Of a DNA stretch of 64,000 bases, positions 22,601 to 36,969 are shown one piece after another. This DNA is from Paragonimus westermani (Eukaryota; Platyhelminthes; Trematoda; Plagiorchiida; Troglotrematidae). The notes under the pieces were generated by a model. The model did no database searches. It worked only from the letters and a program-made list of their open reading frames with translations, and had not been told where the DNA came from. How positions within the stretch are numbered: the stretch's first letter is position 1; each line of letters opens with the position of its first letter. The DNA lies in NCBI GenBank assembly GCA_008508345.1, contig QNGE01001034.1, forward strand, positions 67,246-131,245, read 5' to 3'. Made by a program: the position numbers and the translations under genes.

Positions 22601-24014
22601 GAATATTTGAATGTGCACAGATCACAAGGTTACCAGTACAACCACGGAAATCAAGTACATGTTGGAGAAGTCGGCCACAGTCATTACCAATTGTGGAAAC
22701 TGTCTAGTAACTTAGTTTTGAGGTTAATTCAAGAGTGAGAAGAGATTGGTTTGTGTAGAAAGCGGGCTAACTAGGGAAGAACAGAAGAATACTAGGACCG
22801 GGTGAGTGCAAATGAATGTTTGCACAAAGATCTAGTGGAAGATGTGGAAACGTGCCTAGAGAGATGTGAATACAGATGATGGGTTGTGTCCGATATGAAA
22901 ACTGCTTGCACTTTTTGAAGTGATGAAGAATGACGAAATAATCGAACTGTTCACAAGAAATGCCATTGCAGCGGGACAGAATTTTTGGGGATCTAACAAA
23001 CAGTGCAAAGTCGTTTGATACCAAGTCAAAGAGAACAACAGGTGAACAATAGACCCGGTGGGGAGCACGCAGGTTTTAGTGAAACTCATAACCAAATCGT
23101 AGGGAATGGAGAGAGAAGGTAAGTATCAGACATGAAATGAAAGTCTCCGGACTTTGGTGGAAACATCAATAACATGAAGTAACTATGCCACGCTGTTACT
23201 CAAAGCAATCTGTAGACAATTGCCAAAAAACAATCGATGTGAAAGCTTCTTATCTATATAAAGGAAGGAGAATGTATTAAAAGTTTTCGTGCATTGATTC
23301 TTCTTCGTGAGTGAACATAAAACGCCAACATATTTGGATGTGTTAAGCGACAAATTGTGAGCCTCTGCCCAACTTGTTGGCTCGAATAAACTGTTCAGCA
23401 GGGTGGGTGATGAAAATCTTGCAGAAAGTTGGTGTTGATGACAGATCTTATATACTTTCCAGGCGAGTAGATCGAAAATACCAACGGTTTGAGGAATCAG
23501 AGAACTGTAGTGGATAGTGCTCATTTTACGATAGTGAACACTGCTTATCAGTCATCAGTACACATGTTAGATAGATGGTTCCAGTAACCAATTTGAACAA
23601 AGCGCGAGAGAACAGATGATCGAATATGATCCCAGCCACACTTTTACATGGCGAATACATGCAATGTCCATATAAGAAGTCATTAGTTCCTTACTGCGTG
23701 CAGTAAAAGGCAGGTGGACTTGATATTCCAGATAATGGTCACGGAACGTCTCCAAGTTTCGTGATGCTTATGTCGCGTATGACGCTGCTGGAAATAAGGT
23801 AACAAAACAGAAAGCACTTACTAGTCATGAAATTATTTTTGACTTCCAATCATTTTACCATGTGTCCGTGATTAACACTCGATTAACAAAGCTGTGGTAC
23901 TTATGATAGTAATACCGGTCATTTGCTGCTGTTTGTTGCCACTCATTGTAGGCAATTCAGAACAGTTGTTTCACGAAATATGTTTGTAAACGGAAGTCAA
24001 AAACAGTAGATTGC

Positions 24015-24056
24015 ATGATTTATTGCCTGGAGAATTTCGTTGCGTCTCATCAGAGG
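24015..24056 (-). ncRNA. Degenerate hammerhead-like motif
   Basis: The minus strand has CTGATGA (24053-24047), a short stem II GACGCAAC, GAA, then ATT...AAT with C at the cleavage position. Stem II closely resembles GAAGTAAC at 7585-7592. Stem I does not pair. Confidence 0.3.
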
Positions 24057-27000
24057 TATACCGTAATGTTGGTGTTTATATGGCAAGGGTATTAAAAAGA
24101 TGCACACGACCAGACACACACAACACCAGCTTGCACGCATTACCAATGAAATTATTTGTTTATCGTCGGAATTTCAAACGGACAACCTTGTCTTTCGACT
24201 GCCACCTCTGAATAGCAATAGGCTCAGTGAATTAAAGCAGGTGTCGATTTCTGCTTAAGTAGATCATTTTGAAAGTCATGCGCAGTTATAACCTCTTGTA
24301 CAGGAGTCAGCAAGTGATGTGTGACCGTGGATGTTGGTGGTTTGCAGCGCAATATGCACCTGATTAAAAGCAGCGAAATTGTGCTGGCAATAAGTAGTGC
24401 ATTCTGTTGTTTGACTTCTGTTTACAGACTTATTGGAAAACTAACCTTAGATATAACCGTCACACATGATAGTTGAACAGAAGTGAATATCTAACACCAC
24501 CAGAACCTTGTTCGCACCATTTTCTGGTTGTCCATTATTCCGGATGTAAGCAGTTAGCAGTTAAAAGGGTTTCCTTCGTTTTCGGAAACAAAATGCTCCG
24601 GGTTCAGTTGTGCACGAATGAAATGTCATTAGGCGTTGTACATTTTATCAAATACAGTACGATTAAAGTTGAGTTCACTAATGCTGAAAATTAATAGCTG
24701 CCAGTCACTTCAGACGCGATTCGTCAGACATCTGTGTCTATAACCGTTGTCTTTGCAACAATGTCTATTTGTGGTGGTAGTAACGTTAGAGCACTGTTGG
24801 GGTTTGACTACATTCGTATGCGGCAGACAAACTCTGCTGGCGGTAACTAATCTCACTTCGTCAGTTGGAGATGACTCAGACGTATATTGTGTCATCTCAA
24901 ATCGATTAACACATCGCGTCTTGTTTGCACACAGCTTGTTTCTCATCAAAACACCGCAGTGTAGAGCTTATGATTTGCAGCAGAAACGTATGGAAACAGG
25001 ATATCAGGCTTGGTCTTCGTTAACTCTTCCCAATTATCCTGGTGATTCTCGACAAGACATTGAAGGATGTGTCCATGAGCTGATATGAGTAGGTAATCAT
25101 GGGCTAAATTAACAAACAAAACGAAAGGACATAAAAATTCAACACGGTTGGAGTTGCAAAGCCTACAAAAATCGTTGGTGCTTTTCCTGCCTTCGTGCTA
25201 CATGTTGTTTTGTCAGATTCTACATGCTCCTCCATTGCATTTCATGATTATGAAATGTCAGTTTATGTGAACTCACACTCGTGTATATCATCCAAGTACG
25301 TTTGTCCGTTTTCCCACCCTGAATGCAAGTACGCATTCTTCTTCAGTCTCTTCACTATTCCGCTTTTCGGCTTAGCCAGGCGCTTGAATGCGGTGATATG
25401 GTGAATTATGGTACCAACACGAGAACCCGATACTGGACAAACGTATGCAATGGTGAGTGAAGTTCTCGTCTATAGTTCCTCTGTTCACAGTAGGCCAGTG
25501 GCAAATTCTAGTCAAATGCGACTGCTATAATGGGCTCGTGGTACGAGTCACTTCCGTCTGGCAGTGAACCTTTCTGATGCTCGATGTCCAACTGACAGCT
25601 GCACTGCAACAAAAGCGAGTTCACGTGCGACAACACAATTTGTTACAGTCTGTTCATCAGTGTGTATATTGTCCTTGTTGTGGCTTACCCCCGCTCTGTT
25701 GCTTAACAACTCATCACCCGATCACTGTTGTGACATGCAACTGATCGCATGTTAACAGAATCAGTCGCAACTGTCTTCTTCCCAACAGGATTGTTTCTAA
25801 TTCCATCGTAATTACAGTACGGGCTAAGGGAGTGAAATGTGATCTCGCGCTAGTGCGCCATTCTTGCCCCCCAACTCACTTACAGTTTGCATCTTCATTT
25901 GGTCGCTGATAGTTACGGCTCACCAGTCTCTAAACGAACTATATTGCTTACGTACTTCCTCTTTTTGTAGGCATGATTCACCCATATTAAAACACGTTTT
26001 CTCTTCACAAACACTTATGAAGTTGCTTCATGTGAATCCGAATACCTCAACGATAGTGGTGAAATGCACTTCGAAGTACAATTAGTCGAACTACGTACAG
26101 TTGGTCTTCCTCTGTGAACCTAAAACGATCTCACGCTGGGTGTCAGATTGTAACTTTCTGTCGCCAGAACTCAATCAATGTTTATCGCCTATTCACCAAC
26201 TCGGATATTCTACAGTAAGTCGTAGGTTCGCAATACACATCAGTTACTCATAAATTATTCGGTCACATGAGTGAACAATTTCACTTGTTCCCCGTCTCGC
26301 ATTTTCACCCAACGTTGGAAATCTTTCTACACGCATCTAAACTAAATATGATCATTTACCAAATGCGGCTTGGCTCCCCACCGATTATAGGGTTCTGCAT
26401 TCGCGCTTGCTGCTAATTTGCTGATGCCCTCTTGTATAAACAGAACGTCATTCCAGGTTGGTCACAGTTACATTCTCTTTTCTGGAGACGATAGGGTAAT
26501 TTGAACAACCCTCACAAAAGGATGTGGCTGAATGCTTGCACATGGTAATACGTCCGCACCTAACTGGTTGTTGGTCCACACGGCTGCTCCATAAGAACAA
26601 TCGAAATTTGCACTTCTTGCGGTCGTTAAGACGGACAAAGCTTTGATATAATGCTTCGACTGAAAAAGGTCTCAGTGAAAAATCTACTGGAATGCAGACG
26701 TGTGGACAAGTATGAGTGGTTTAAGCCGAGAGATTTCTTTGGGCATATGGGAGGTCACAGTTAATTCAAATCAAGTGCTGATTTTCATAATAATCTAGTC
26801 AGGCGATGTTTGGCCATTATTATAATGCTGTCTGGTTTCTTCTACAAGTTATGAAAATATATAATATGTAAGCCTGAAAAGCTGACAATTATTTAACCTT
26901 AAGCACAACATGCACAATCCTACACAAACGGTGTGACTGATAACATAACTATCGGATGCATCAAAACTGTATAGCTTCATTCTAACCGAGAACCACTGAA

Positions 27001-30000
27001 CAAATCACTACAATCTACCTTTATAAAGCTAACTTAGGTCCGGGTTACTAACCCAGTGTAATTACTGGTCTGGAATCCGAACCGTAACGCGGATGTTTTA
27101 CACCACATTTGGCTTAATTGATGTAAACCCTCCAGTCGTGAATTTGTTTCGTCTAGATAGTCCGAATCCAAAATGTCAAATTCAACAATGTCATTTCGTG
27201 TTTTCAGTTTGCCTTCAATGATTCGACAGAATGTTGACGTGACCGTCCTTTCACCGGTGCTGGTGGTCGGCCGTTGTAAGCCGAATTCTGAAGGGTACAT
27301 ATAGGTATTTGTTCCATCACTCTGGCGCCCCATCACTCTCAGCTGACTAACTCTCATTTACACACACCCAGTTGTTAAATCTCACCATTTGTTGCACCTC
27401 TGTAATTTCTTCCTAAGTCATCTGAAACAAAACCAAATTAATCGTTATAGATTAATCGAACCTATAACTTTTCAAACATATGCACGAAAAAGAACGATAC
27501 TAAAATCTTGTAAACATTCGGACTATCTTTCATCTCATCAGAACAGTGATTTAAACTGTTAATCACCACAAATTTTCATCGGTCCGAATTTATCAACTGT
27601 TTCGAATTCATTAGACCAGATGGAAGAAACAAACGAACAAACCGATTCCACTTTCTAGTTTGGATAAGAGTTCGTAAGTTGTTTGTTAGAGTGTACACTG
27701 TTTCCAGCTCTGAACATCACATCCCTAAACGCTACTTCCGCGCTCTGAGGTTGGAGGGAGATCTGTTTGTAATGTATTTGCCGCTTGCATGTAACAGTGC
27801 GACTTAACTAACCGCTCCCTCACCTTGGTGTACAGAACATTGGTCCAAAAACCCAGTTACAGAACGCACGCCCAATTCTTGCCAACCCCCCTCCCACAAG
27901 TGAGCACCGATAATTCTACACGAAACACGCTGCCTGGTTCCATGTAATAACACTGTCTAAAAGAACACGTTCGGGCACTACCTGCCAAACATCCGTCCGT
28001 TTATCGTAGATATGACCAAAGAGACCAAAAGGGGAAGTGGTTTAAAAAAAGACATTTCCACACGAAACTGTGCGACTACCAAAATTGTTTGGTCGTCCAC
28101 ACGAACGTCCGTGTGTGTCTGAAAGCGCCGATCTTAATTGCAACAAGTGGACATTAGGAAATTATGCCCAAAATAAGCTACACTTGACTGCCTTTCGGCT
28201 ACATTGCTGTCTATTTTCCTTGCCCTTTCTCTGTCTGTCTCTGTTTGACTAACCCACTAGGGTTGGTGTCACGTTGAAGTGAATGAGGAAAGACTCCATC
28301 CGTTTTCGTTTTCTCCCATGATTAAGTTAGTTGCTGCCAATTGGACAGGTTTCTATGGCTCGGGTGTGCATCATCTATTTCTTATACCATGGAGAATGCA
28401 AAAAATGCCATCCTACTCGTTCCCCTAGTAATCTGTTTAGTCAGAACGGATTCACTTGTTGAAGTCATACGTACAAAAACTGCTGCAGCAAACTGTCTGA
28501 TTTTCTTAAGCAAGGCCTAGGGTAAATAACCCTGGTATCGGAAGGAAATATTTCACAGAAGCCACTTCTCATCTGGTCTTGAATTTCCTTTTGGGTTGAT
28601 GTAATATATGTAGTTATATGTATGTGCATAATATTCGCCCCCCCCCTACACATTCGTTAGCAAACTCCTGAATGACTCCAGCAGAATGTCTCTACATGGA
28701 AAAATTCACATGGGAAATTTTTACTTCGTCTGATCTTCTGTACAAATTTGACTATAAGTACCTCTTATGATGTGTAAAAATGCAATTGATCACAGTATAA
28801 CACATTTTACACACGAATTGCTAAAAACCGGAAGATGTAAGAATGGGGTTGTACCTATCTGCAAGCGAGAATTCTTCGTGAACCCAGGTCGGTAACCTCA
28901 ATTCCTCTATGAAATTCCACAAGCAAACGAAAGTGGGGTTTATTATTTAATGTTGCCAGTTTGGAAGAAACAAGTTCCAGAGGTTTTTTGGCGCGAATAC
29001 AAGTAGGGGCCTTGATAGTTTTTCTAGAGGATGACTTTTAGCTTTGAAATAAAACTCACAAGAGGTGCAAATCAAAACGTCATTTTTAAATTAAAATCGG
29101 TAAAATGCAAGGGAGGCAAATTACCGTTAACAAGAACAGCTCATATCCAAAAATGCTCATTTTCTCAAATCTAGAAGACGTTTGTTAAAATGTGTATATG
29201 GGTATTTCAGATGAGGTTTATTTAAGTAATAGTTGCGTCTTCAGTGAGTAATCTCAAGCATCGAAACACGTCTTTGTTGTTTGATATTGCAGATTCCGGG
29301 ATATTTACTTTTTTGAACAGCGGAATTCTTAACATCTATTGTCAAAATATGATTGTCGTGAAATGTTCATATTCGAAACAACCATTTTCCATCGTAACTT
29401 TGAACAGGGTGACGAAAGACTGGTATTACATGATTTGCGTTTGATCAAAACTCGCAGCATTTCTACTGGTGTTTGCCGCAGAAGACAAAAAACACCTACA
29501 AGAAACCAGTCAACATTCGCCAAGCATCACTTGATGACGCATCGTATCAGTGGCTTAATAAAGTAATTTCGTGTTCTGTTCTCAGACCGAAACATGTTTG
29601 TTACGGTATTCCGAGGCAACTGCAACCACACACCACCAACTCTATTTTGTGCCTAAAATGGGAATTGTTTTTGATGCTGACGCTGCATAGGTAACAACCG
29701 GATTGGTTTTGAACTCATTCTTTGTGTGGTCTGGACTTTTTTAAATCTAACTCATCTGCACTGAACACCAACAGAGATGTGGCAAAATCTGCTCGGGCAT
29801 AAATAATGTAATTTCAGTCATTTATCTGCTATGTTAAATTATTCCCGCTAACTAAATTTTCCCAAGTGTCACTAAGATAAAAGTTTTGGGGTGTTAAATA
29901 CCCCAGAAAATGTCAAACGAACTGCTAGTTAAAATTTATTACTTTTTAAAATTCGAATTCCTCTTTTTCGCCTCACTATCGCACCATCACTTTCATTTCT

Positions 30001-31642
30001 AGCGCCGATTTACGTACTGGACGCTAATTCGCTGATTTATGACCTAGGAAGCTTTTCATGCGCTTCAGTGAACATTATTCACAAGGTCGTTTGACGAGCT
30101 TTAAATACACAAGAACTGCGCTTGCATTTTGTCTTCGGACTGAGACTGTAAAAGCTCTCTTCCTGGAGACCCGTGTTTTTTTCTTCATAGTCGGATCTTT
30201 GAGGTTACAACAGCGCGTACAGTATTAATGCGTCGTAGGGATCGTCCCAACTCAACTGTGTTCGCTCGGTCTTTCCACGTTATAGCGAAAAGTGAATGTG
30301 TCTCACTCTCAGTCGTAAAAATGTTGAACCAGTGAGTGATTTTGCCATCTTAAAAGGCTTAAAACCGAGCTACCAGTTAGGAAATTTGATGAGACATTCT
30401 TCTTGTGACACAGCTTAATTTGCAATGCAAAAGAAGGTTGTTCCATCTGACTTTCATATCCCAGTCTAAAATAAAAACTAGTTTAACACAAGGATATTAT
30501 CCTTAGAAACTTGCCTACTTCCGTTGCCAGCTGAAACTGAAGTTAACTGCAGCTTCAAGTATTAGTCGTAAGGTTTCATGTAGGAGTGACACAGAAGTTG
30601 ATTCGGATGTGAAGAACCATATTCAGAGCCGCTGATTTAATATTAACGAACTCGAAGTAATTCCAATAAGAACCTAAACTTTAATGTCCTTTGAAATGTC
30701 TTGGATTCTTCTTTCGACAGTATCCTACAGTGAACTCGTGGTTTCCAGTGTTAACATAATTCCCTGTCGCACACTTCAACGGTTGCAAAACTAATCAACT
30801 GTTTACTCCGTTCGATTGGCAACCGGCCAAAAATGCCGTTGACATTTTCGGCACGCTTCGTTTTTCACCTGATCACATTATTTAGATTCAATTCTGGTAA
30901 CCGCTTATACTGTTGGAAACAGCCTAATTCTTCAAACATACGCTAGGTTTCGTATGTAAAGGTTGCGTCAGTTCTGTTACAAGCAATCTGATTTCACGAC
31001 ATCAAGCGGCTTCGTATTTTTATCAAAACGTGTTTGCGGAGCTGAATCCCAGACAGGTTCACTAATACTTGCAGCTCTGTTCCCACTGTTATTCATCTCA
31101 GCTAGTCCCAGACAAACCTATACAATCTTTGTCTCATTTTCATCTTTTTCTTCTGAATTGGTTCATACAATCCGATTATCACTGATTGGAGCTTGGGAAT
31201 TTAGATTGTCAAAAGTGGCATACTACGCACACTTGAGCACACCGTTCGCAGTGTGGTACAATCTTTGATCAGACCGTTTCGAAACGGAGCACTAAATCCG
31301 AGTTTTGTTTGTACTACAGCTCAGCAGCAGTGTATATTCTTCTTTGGGGCCGGAGTTAGCCGTCTGGGCCTGATGATTATAGAATGTGCGTTGCTGTTTC
31401 ACTGTGGTCATCTGCTTTCACCTGTCTCAGAGGTGTTGATCACAAGCTTATGGACTGTAGCGAACGCAACGATTCGAAATGATCCAGAAAGTCTAACACT
31501 ATTAATGCCAAGTTGAGTTTAAGAGTTTTGGTTACGATTATTCGACCATGCCTATGGTGATGTTAGTAGCGTCGTGATCAACACGTTTGTCTCACAAACA
31601 AGAGTGCGGGAATACAACGTCCACTTCAAGCGTTGGTATGCA

Positions 31643-31687
31643 CCAGTGATGGGCACTAATAAGAACAGAACTCGAACCGAGTACTTC
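31643..31687 (+). ncRNA. Degenerate hammerhead of the Sm-alpha-like family
   Basis: CAGTGATGGG, then CACTAATAAGAACA, GAACTCGA and GAGTACTTC follow the same order as the intact motif at 51601-51643, including the CTAATAAG loop II. The core CTGATGA is mutated to GTGATGG, so it should not cleave. Confidence 0.45.
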
Positions 31688-31689
31688 TT

Positions 31690-34600
31690 TACAAAATGAA
31701 CCACTCGAGTTATACATCTGAATGCTAAGGTCGCGATCAATTGTGGATGATGTACAATTCTGGCAATCTAGTTGATCACATAAACATCTCGATCAGAACG
31801 GGTGACCGCCCTAACAATGGGAATCATAGGTTAACGCAAGACGATAATCTTCTGTATAATTCTCACACAAGCAGCCGTTCATGACTGGGTTGTTCAGCCC
31901 TGTTTTACAACTGCACAAATGAATGCAGTTCCGTCCTTTAACCATGAGAAAGTATGAGCAATTAATCATCTCATAGATCCGAGCACAGCTTGCTATCAGC
32001 GCAAAAATTTAAATAAAATATCAATCACTTGTATATACATTATTCGCAAAAGCATTAGCATGAATCTTCTTGTTCCATTAGCAGTGATCCCCAATAACAC
32101 TGTGCCAAAATCTCATCGTTAGGTAGCCTCTTTCATGGGTTTCGGGCCAAGACATGGGACGGTCTGGGTTGAAGACCTAAACAACCCGGACAAATCAATA
32201 TCATTATCAGCAGCGTCAGTTCAGTAGCTGGACCCTCGGCAGAAGACGCGATGATGCACTACACTTGACACGCACATGTCAAAAACCTACGTGTTCTAGT
32301 TTTGGGGTCATTTTCAACAGAAGAATGTCAAGTGTCAACCGGTAAGTTTATCCTCAAAACTAGTTAAGTGAACAGTTTCTCAAAGAACCTGGTTAGGAGG
32401 CTGCTATCCAACACCTTAAGGAAACGGTTATAATGATCACGAACCTGTCAACATTCCTTCTGAAATAGTACTTTGTTGACAATTTAAGTTCGTCTCAGTG
32501 ACTTAGTCTCTGATAACAATTCATTAAAGAGATAATCCGAACTGAGCCCTGGACATCTAGAGGGTCACAAAATTGTTCTCTTTTCCGAATCAAGCTTCAA
32601 GTGTTCCGACGAACATCCTCGATAAGGTGTGGTTCTAGTATCTGGTAGATTCTGTTGTGGTGGTCGAGCTTTATTTGCGTTCTCTGCACAACTCATCATT
32701 GGCATTCGGCACGAGGCTAAGCTATCCTGACCAATGTAATGAGACGAACTTCCACGCCACCAGAGGAACGTAATTATAAAAGTCGGCATTAACTCCTTCT
32801 AATGATCACTGAACAGACAGATAGCTAAACTAGATAATGGAGGAAGTGGTCCATATTGGGTGCAATATGTTCTTCGCCAGATTTGCAAAATCTGCTGATC
32901 ATTTAGTTTGTCGACCCTTCGAGTTCAAACGTTTGAAAATCTGGTCCAACCTTATCTCTTTCAAGTGCTTACCCGTATATATTTTAATTTCCCCGTTCTT
33001 AGAGATTATTTGGATCTTGATTCAGATGATTCTGCCGTATCGATTTGATAATTGCACAAGTGGCCAATTGCCTACTGTTGTGTTTTGCTCGATTGGTGTG
33101 CACACCACCCTTTTGGGACCTTAACTCACTACCGTTACTTTGAACCTCTTGATTGCTCGGAGGAACTCCGCTGGCTAGGAACGTCTTGTTATATTATCAT
33201 AATTAATCTTTAGTCTGTTCGGCATCAACTTACAATTCATTATCGGGAAACGATCTGTCGATCGAAACTGTTGAAGTTGTCTGCCTATCCACTTTCCTAA
33301 TTTGTCAAACGGTATCGTGGCGTAGCGATTCAGTGTTGTTTAGATTACTTGGGGTCGTTGGTTTATCGTTAACCATTGCCCAAAATCCTCGTAAACAATC
33401 GTTAAATTGATAACAGTGAACTCGCAAACGTTTGCATTGCTACCTTACTCATGCTAGCTTTGCTTTCATTAGTTTAGTTTGTTCTGAGGGTGTTGACTAG
33501 CTATCAGTATGTGCATCTTTAGGTAGGTGAGGATAACATCGTTGATTAAACAACAAAAATCAACACATAGGATGTCTGTTCTTCTATTCTGTTGCTACAA
33601 GTGAACGCCAGTTGTAAGAAACATGCTCACAATGAAAGCAGATGAGTACGGACTTTTTCTGTTTGTAAGTAACAACTAACCACTAGAGCAAAAACTCTCA
33701 AGCTAACACTTGCCGTGCTTCGGAGAGAAATGAATAAGAAATGAAGCTCAAACAGCCCGACCTGAACGGCACTGACTACAGATTAGATACACTGTGACCG
33801 AATAAGTATACGTAATTATGTCTGAATACACCACGGTTACAGACCTTGGCTTGCGATGGCGCACTAGGATCCTGAGGTCTAAGATCAGTTCCACTTCCTG
33901 TCAGTTGACAGAATGTGTCGTCAGATTGACGTAACTGGTGGTTTACGGTTTTCTGTGACTACAATGCCGGACTGTGAGATCTGGTTACGAACCAGTGATC
34001 TATGAGTTCTGTCTAGGTAACTTTCGCGTAGTTATTCAAGTCTACACCAACTACTCCGGAGATTAAATTAACATCTCCCACAGATACTTGTGTTTGCTGT
34101 TGAGCTAGTAGGAAATATTATCACCCGACAGTGTTCATCCCCTAACTGTTTGTTCAAATCATTGATGAAACAAGTTTCTAAAATAGTGACTAACTCCGAT
34201 AGTTGATTGCTTCAATATTTTTGCCTTTCATACTGATTTTTTCTGCCCGAATAAGACGATTGCGCAGAGTAGCCACGCACTGCCAGGCAGAAATGACGTT
34301 ATTCAGCTAAACACCATCCGACCGGTACACTCACTAACGGTTGTCATTCACATAATGCTAGCTACCTAGTGGGAACGTTGTATTAATAAAAGCATCTTAT
34401 TGCCAACCGTCTTCCAGACAGTCAGGATTTTCGTTAGATTCGGTTCTCATTGTACTGTTCGTTAACACTGCTGAACGGTATTCGACACTATTATGTCAGG
34501 CTAGTGTGGCTTCCTTCGTCGGTACTCGCAGACACACTATGCACCCGTGTGCTGTTACTGTGGTAATACGCAGAAAATCCAAACGACCGTAATTCTGGAG

Positions 34601-36735
34601 GCGTTTCACACGTCCTAACACTGACCCGGCTACCGGATTCGGTGGAGCGGTTGAAAATTGCCGATAACTGTGGTGAACATTATGCCAGGAAAAACTTAGT
34701 TTATTCGGGTCTTTCTTAAAACGATCAGTTTATCTCTGTTCAAAAGGATTCATTAAGTGGGCACAACAGAGCAAGCTGCTTTGCTCAGCGGTCAATCTCA
34801 GAATCTTAGTTTCCACTTGGCCAATCTCAAATAAAGGTTGTGTCGGTTTTGGTCTGTCTAATCATTTTCATTCATTTTCAGAATATGTATTAAGTTAAAA
34901 CAACATCGAATATAAAAGTCCACAGTGGTGTGACGACCTATTCTCATTACCCTGTCTTGTAACAATGATTTCACTTGAAAGTGGCCATACTGTCCGATTA
35001 TAGGTATGGATGTGTTTGCTCACTTGTGGAACAAAACTGACACATTGTTCTCGAGGTTTCTAGTGGTTGCGTGCCAAAAACGAATTCACTCCATCTTCTT
35101 CCCTTGACCCCCCACCCCAACCAAACAAACCGTTCTGCGAAATTGTGTTTACACTTGTCCACAATCAACCGGACGACATGCGTCTTGGATATCGCGATTA
35201 GAGATAACGATAACAATTGTTTGCAAGACTGGGCTGCCTTCCTGACCCCATTAATGTACGCCCAGATTCTGATAGGCGATTGTTCACTCACGTTTAGGTC
35301 TGTTTTGGAGACATACTGGTAGAAACAACAAGCACATGAAGTAATCGTTCTGCTAACATTTTGTTTTGTTAAGCTTTACCACAGAGATCGTCCACATTTT
35401 GGTGATTTAATGTGGGTGATACGGAAATGTTTGCAAATTGTTTCCCAAGAGTACACACTATCCAGATTCATGAAGAAAGTAAAGCGTATCATTTCAGCAT
35501 TACAAAAATTGTGTTCAACTCGTTTTCATTATAATGCTTCCGGAGTGTAAAAACGTGTGGAAATACTCAAATAGATCTCACTGTTGGCTGACGTATCAAA
35601 AATGATCACCAGTAACTTACTGTACGATTATTCGTTCGCACAGTCAACCGGAATAAAGTGCGACGATCGGTGAATTGTCAGAATGGAGTGGTTGTATCGA
35701 CGGACGTTAAAGAGGGATATTCATAATGCTTAGCCTGTCTTTCCTGTGCTTCCGATAAATTTAGCCGATTGGTGTTCAGCTTGAAACCAACCAAATCACT
35801 AACCGGTCTTCAGTAGTTTGTTAGTTTCAGCTATCTCGGTGTTATCTTCGCTTGGGGCATGGTAGTCAAAATCGACTTCGTCTGAACCAACAGTCTGAAA
35901 CATCTACCTACCTTATTCAAACAGATCGAAAGACTCAATGTTGCAAATTTCTCCAAATCATCTGAATAGATTGCTGGGGTTGAACTTATATAAATGACAG
36001 TTGAACGTATTCGGATTACTTTTGAAAGATATTGTGTGCCTCATTCGTACCCTTCTATTGGATACAGAGGGTTATTGCAACGAAACAAACTTGGAACGTC
36101 TGTGTATATTCTGTATCCACTCTGTTCAACAATGGTTGTTTCAACTAAGGGAAGTGCACAGTAAAATCCCATGCGTATCGGTTTACAAATCGCCTGTATT
36201 TTACAGTCGTTTCATAAACCATTGTAACTGAACAATGAAGAAAATTGTGGCCACCACCACCATCTCATAAAAATCATAAAAAGTTTGTGAGACAACCCAG
36301 GCGGTTATCTTCTAGGCGACCCACGCAAAAATGTCTTCAGCCTGGTTTCTGCGGATTTATCCCGCACACAAATGAAAGGTTTTTCAGGGATAAACTTTCA
36401 GGTGCTTGGAAAAACGACAAACAAAACGCCGTGATACACAATTTGAAAGTATGCGTGATCTTTACATTTACCAGGCTGCTTACCTTATGGAAAAAATTTT
36501 AAGCTATCATTAGTATAGCAGAAGTGCCATCTGACTAACAGGCATCCGAATGCGCACAGTCAACTGAATAAAAACCACTATTGTACTGAAGCCTTATAAA
36601 GAAACCACTAGTTATGAATCATCTTGAATAACTAAATAGAGCGAAAAACGTTCATTTGATTTCAAACAACGTCAAACTTGTTAGTATAGCTGCCAGCGTG
36701 TTGTTTTTAAAAAGACAGACGTGACTCCCAATCAT
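31690..36735. other. No recognised feature
   Basis: Frames are under 100 codons. The two longest are 32837-33124 (+, 95 codons, hydrophobic) and 34998-35291 (-, 97 codons). I recognise no domain and no RNA gene. Confidence 0.45.
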
Positions 36736-36736
36736 C

Positions 36737-36967
36737 TTTATTATACAGCGACCGAAAATAAATATACGAGCCAAGACCCTACAACTCTACGATTGACCAA
36801 ATGGCTACAACTCTCACAGTTCCGCGAGCCATATTCCACTATGGTATTGTAACGGGCAAACCGGACGTTCTGGCTTCATGTACCCATTACACTCGTGAAC
36901 CCACTTTGTGCAACGTGGAGACACTGGGGGACAGCGTTCCTCAAACGTAGGGGTTCCAACGATAGTC
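36737..36967 (-). CDS. Possible terminal exon of an unidentified minus-strand gene
   Basis: On the minus strand a pyrimidine-rich acceptor (ctgttatctccttctacag) precedes an open frame from 36967 to a TGA at 36814. An AATAAA lies at 36742-36737, about 70 bp after the stop. The peptide starts TIVGTPTFEERCPPVSPRC and includes VHECNGYMKPERPVCP, a cysteine-spaced stretch that faintly resembles a Kazal-type core but is cut short. I see no upstream exon, so it could be chance. Confidence 0.25.
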
Positions 36968-36969
36968 CT

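Larger units (their letters stand above)
18400..31640. other. 13-kb stretch without a recognised gene
   Basis: I see only short frames. The longest are 24747-25088 (+, 113 codons), 23183-23524 (-, 113 codons) and 27034-27357 (-, 107 codons, reading GRQSDGTNTYMYPSEFGLQR near its start). None has a domain I recognise. Simple sequence: CT repeat at about 18475-18488, G10 at 19341-19350, C9 at 28638-28646. Weak hammerhead-like motifs are listed separately. It may be intron or intergenic DNA. Confidence 0.45.

Noticed and set aside
27515..27545. CTGATGAGATGAAAG on the minus strand as a hammerhead core
   Set aside because: Stem II would have only three bases and no stem I or III can be formed.
29473..29694. 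Possible Tigger/pogo-type DNA-binding segment (SLDDASYQWLNK)
   Set aside because: The match is a dozen residues long, the rest of the domain and the DDE catalytic region are missing, and the frame is short.
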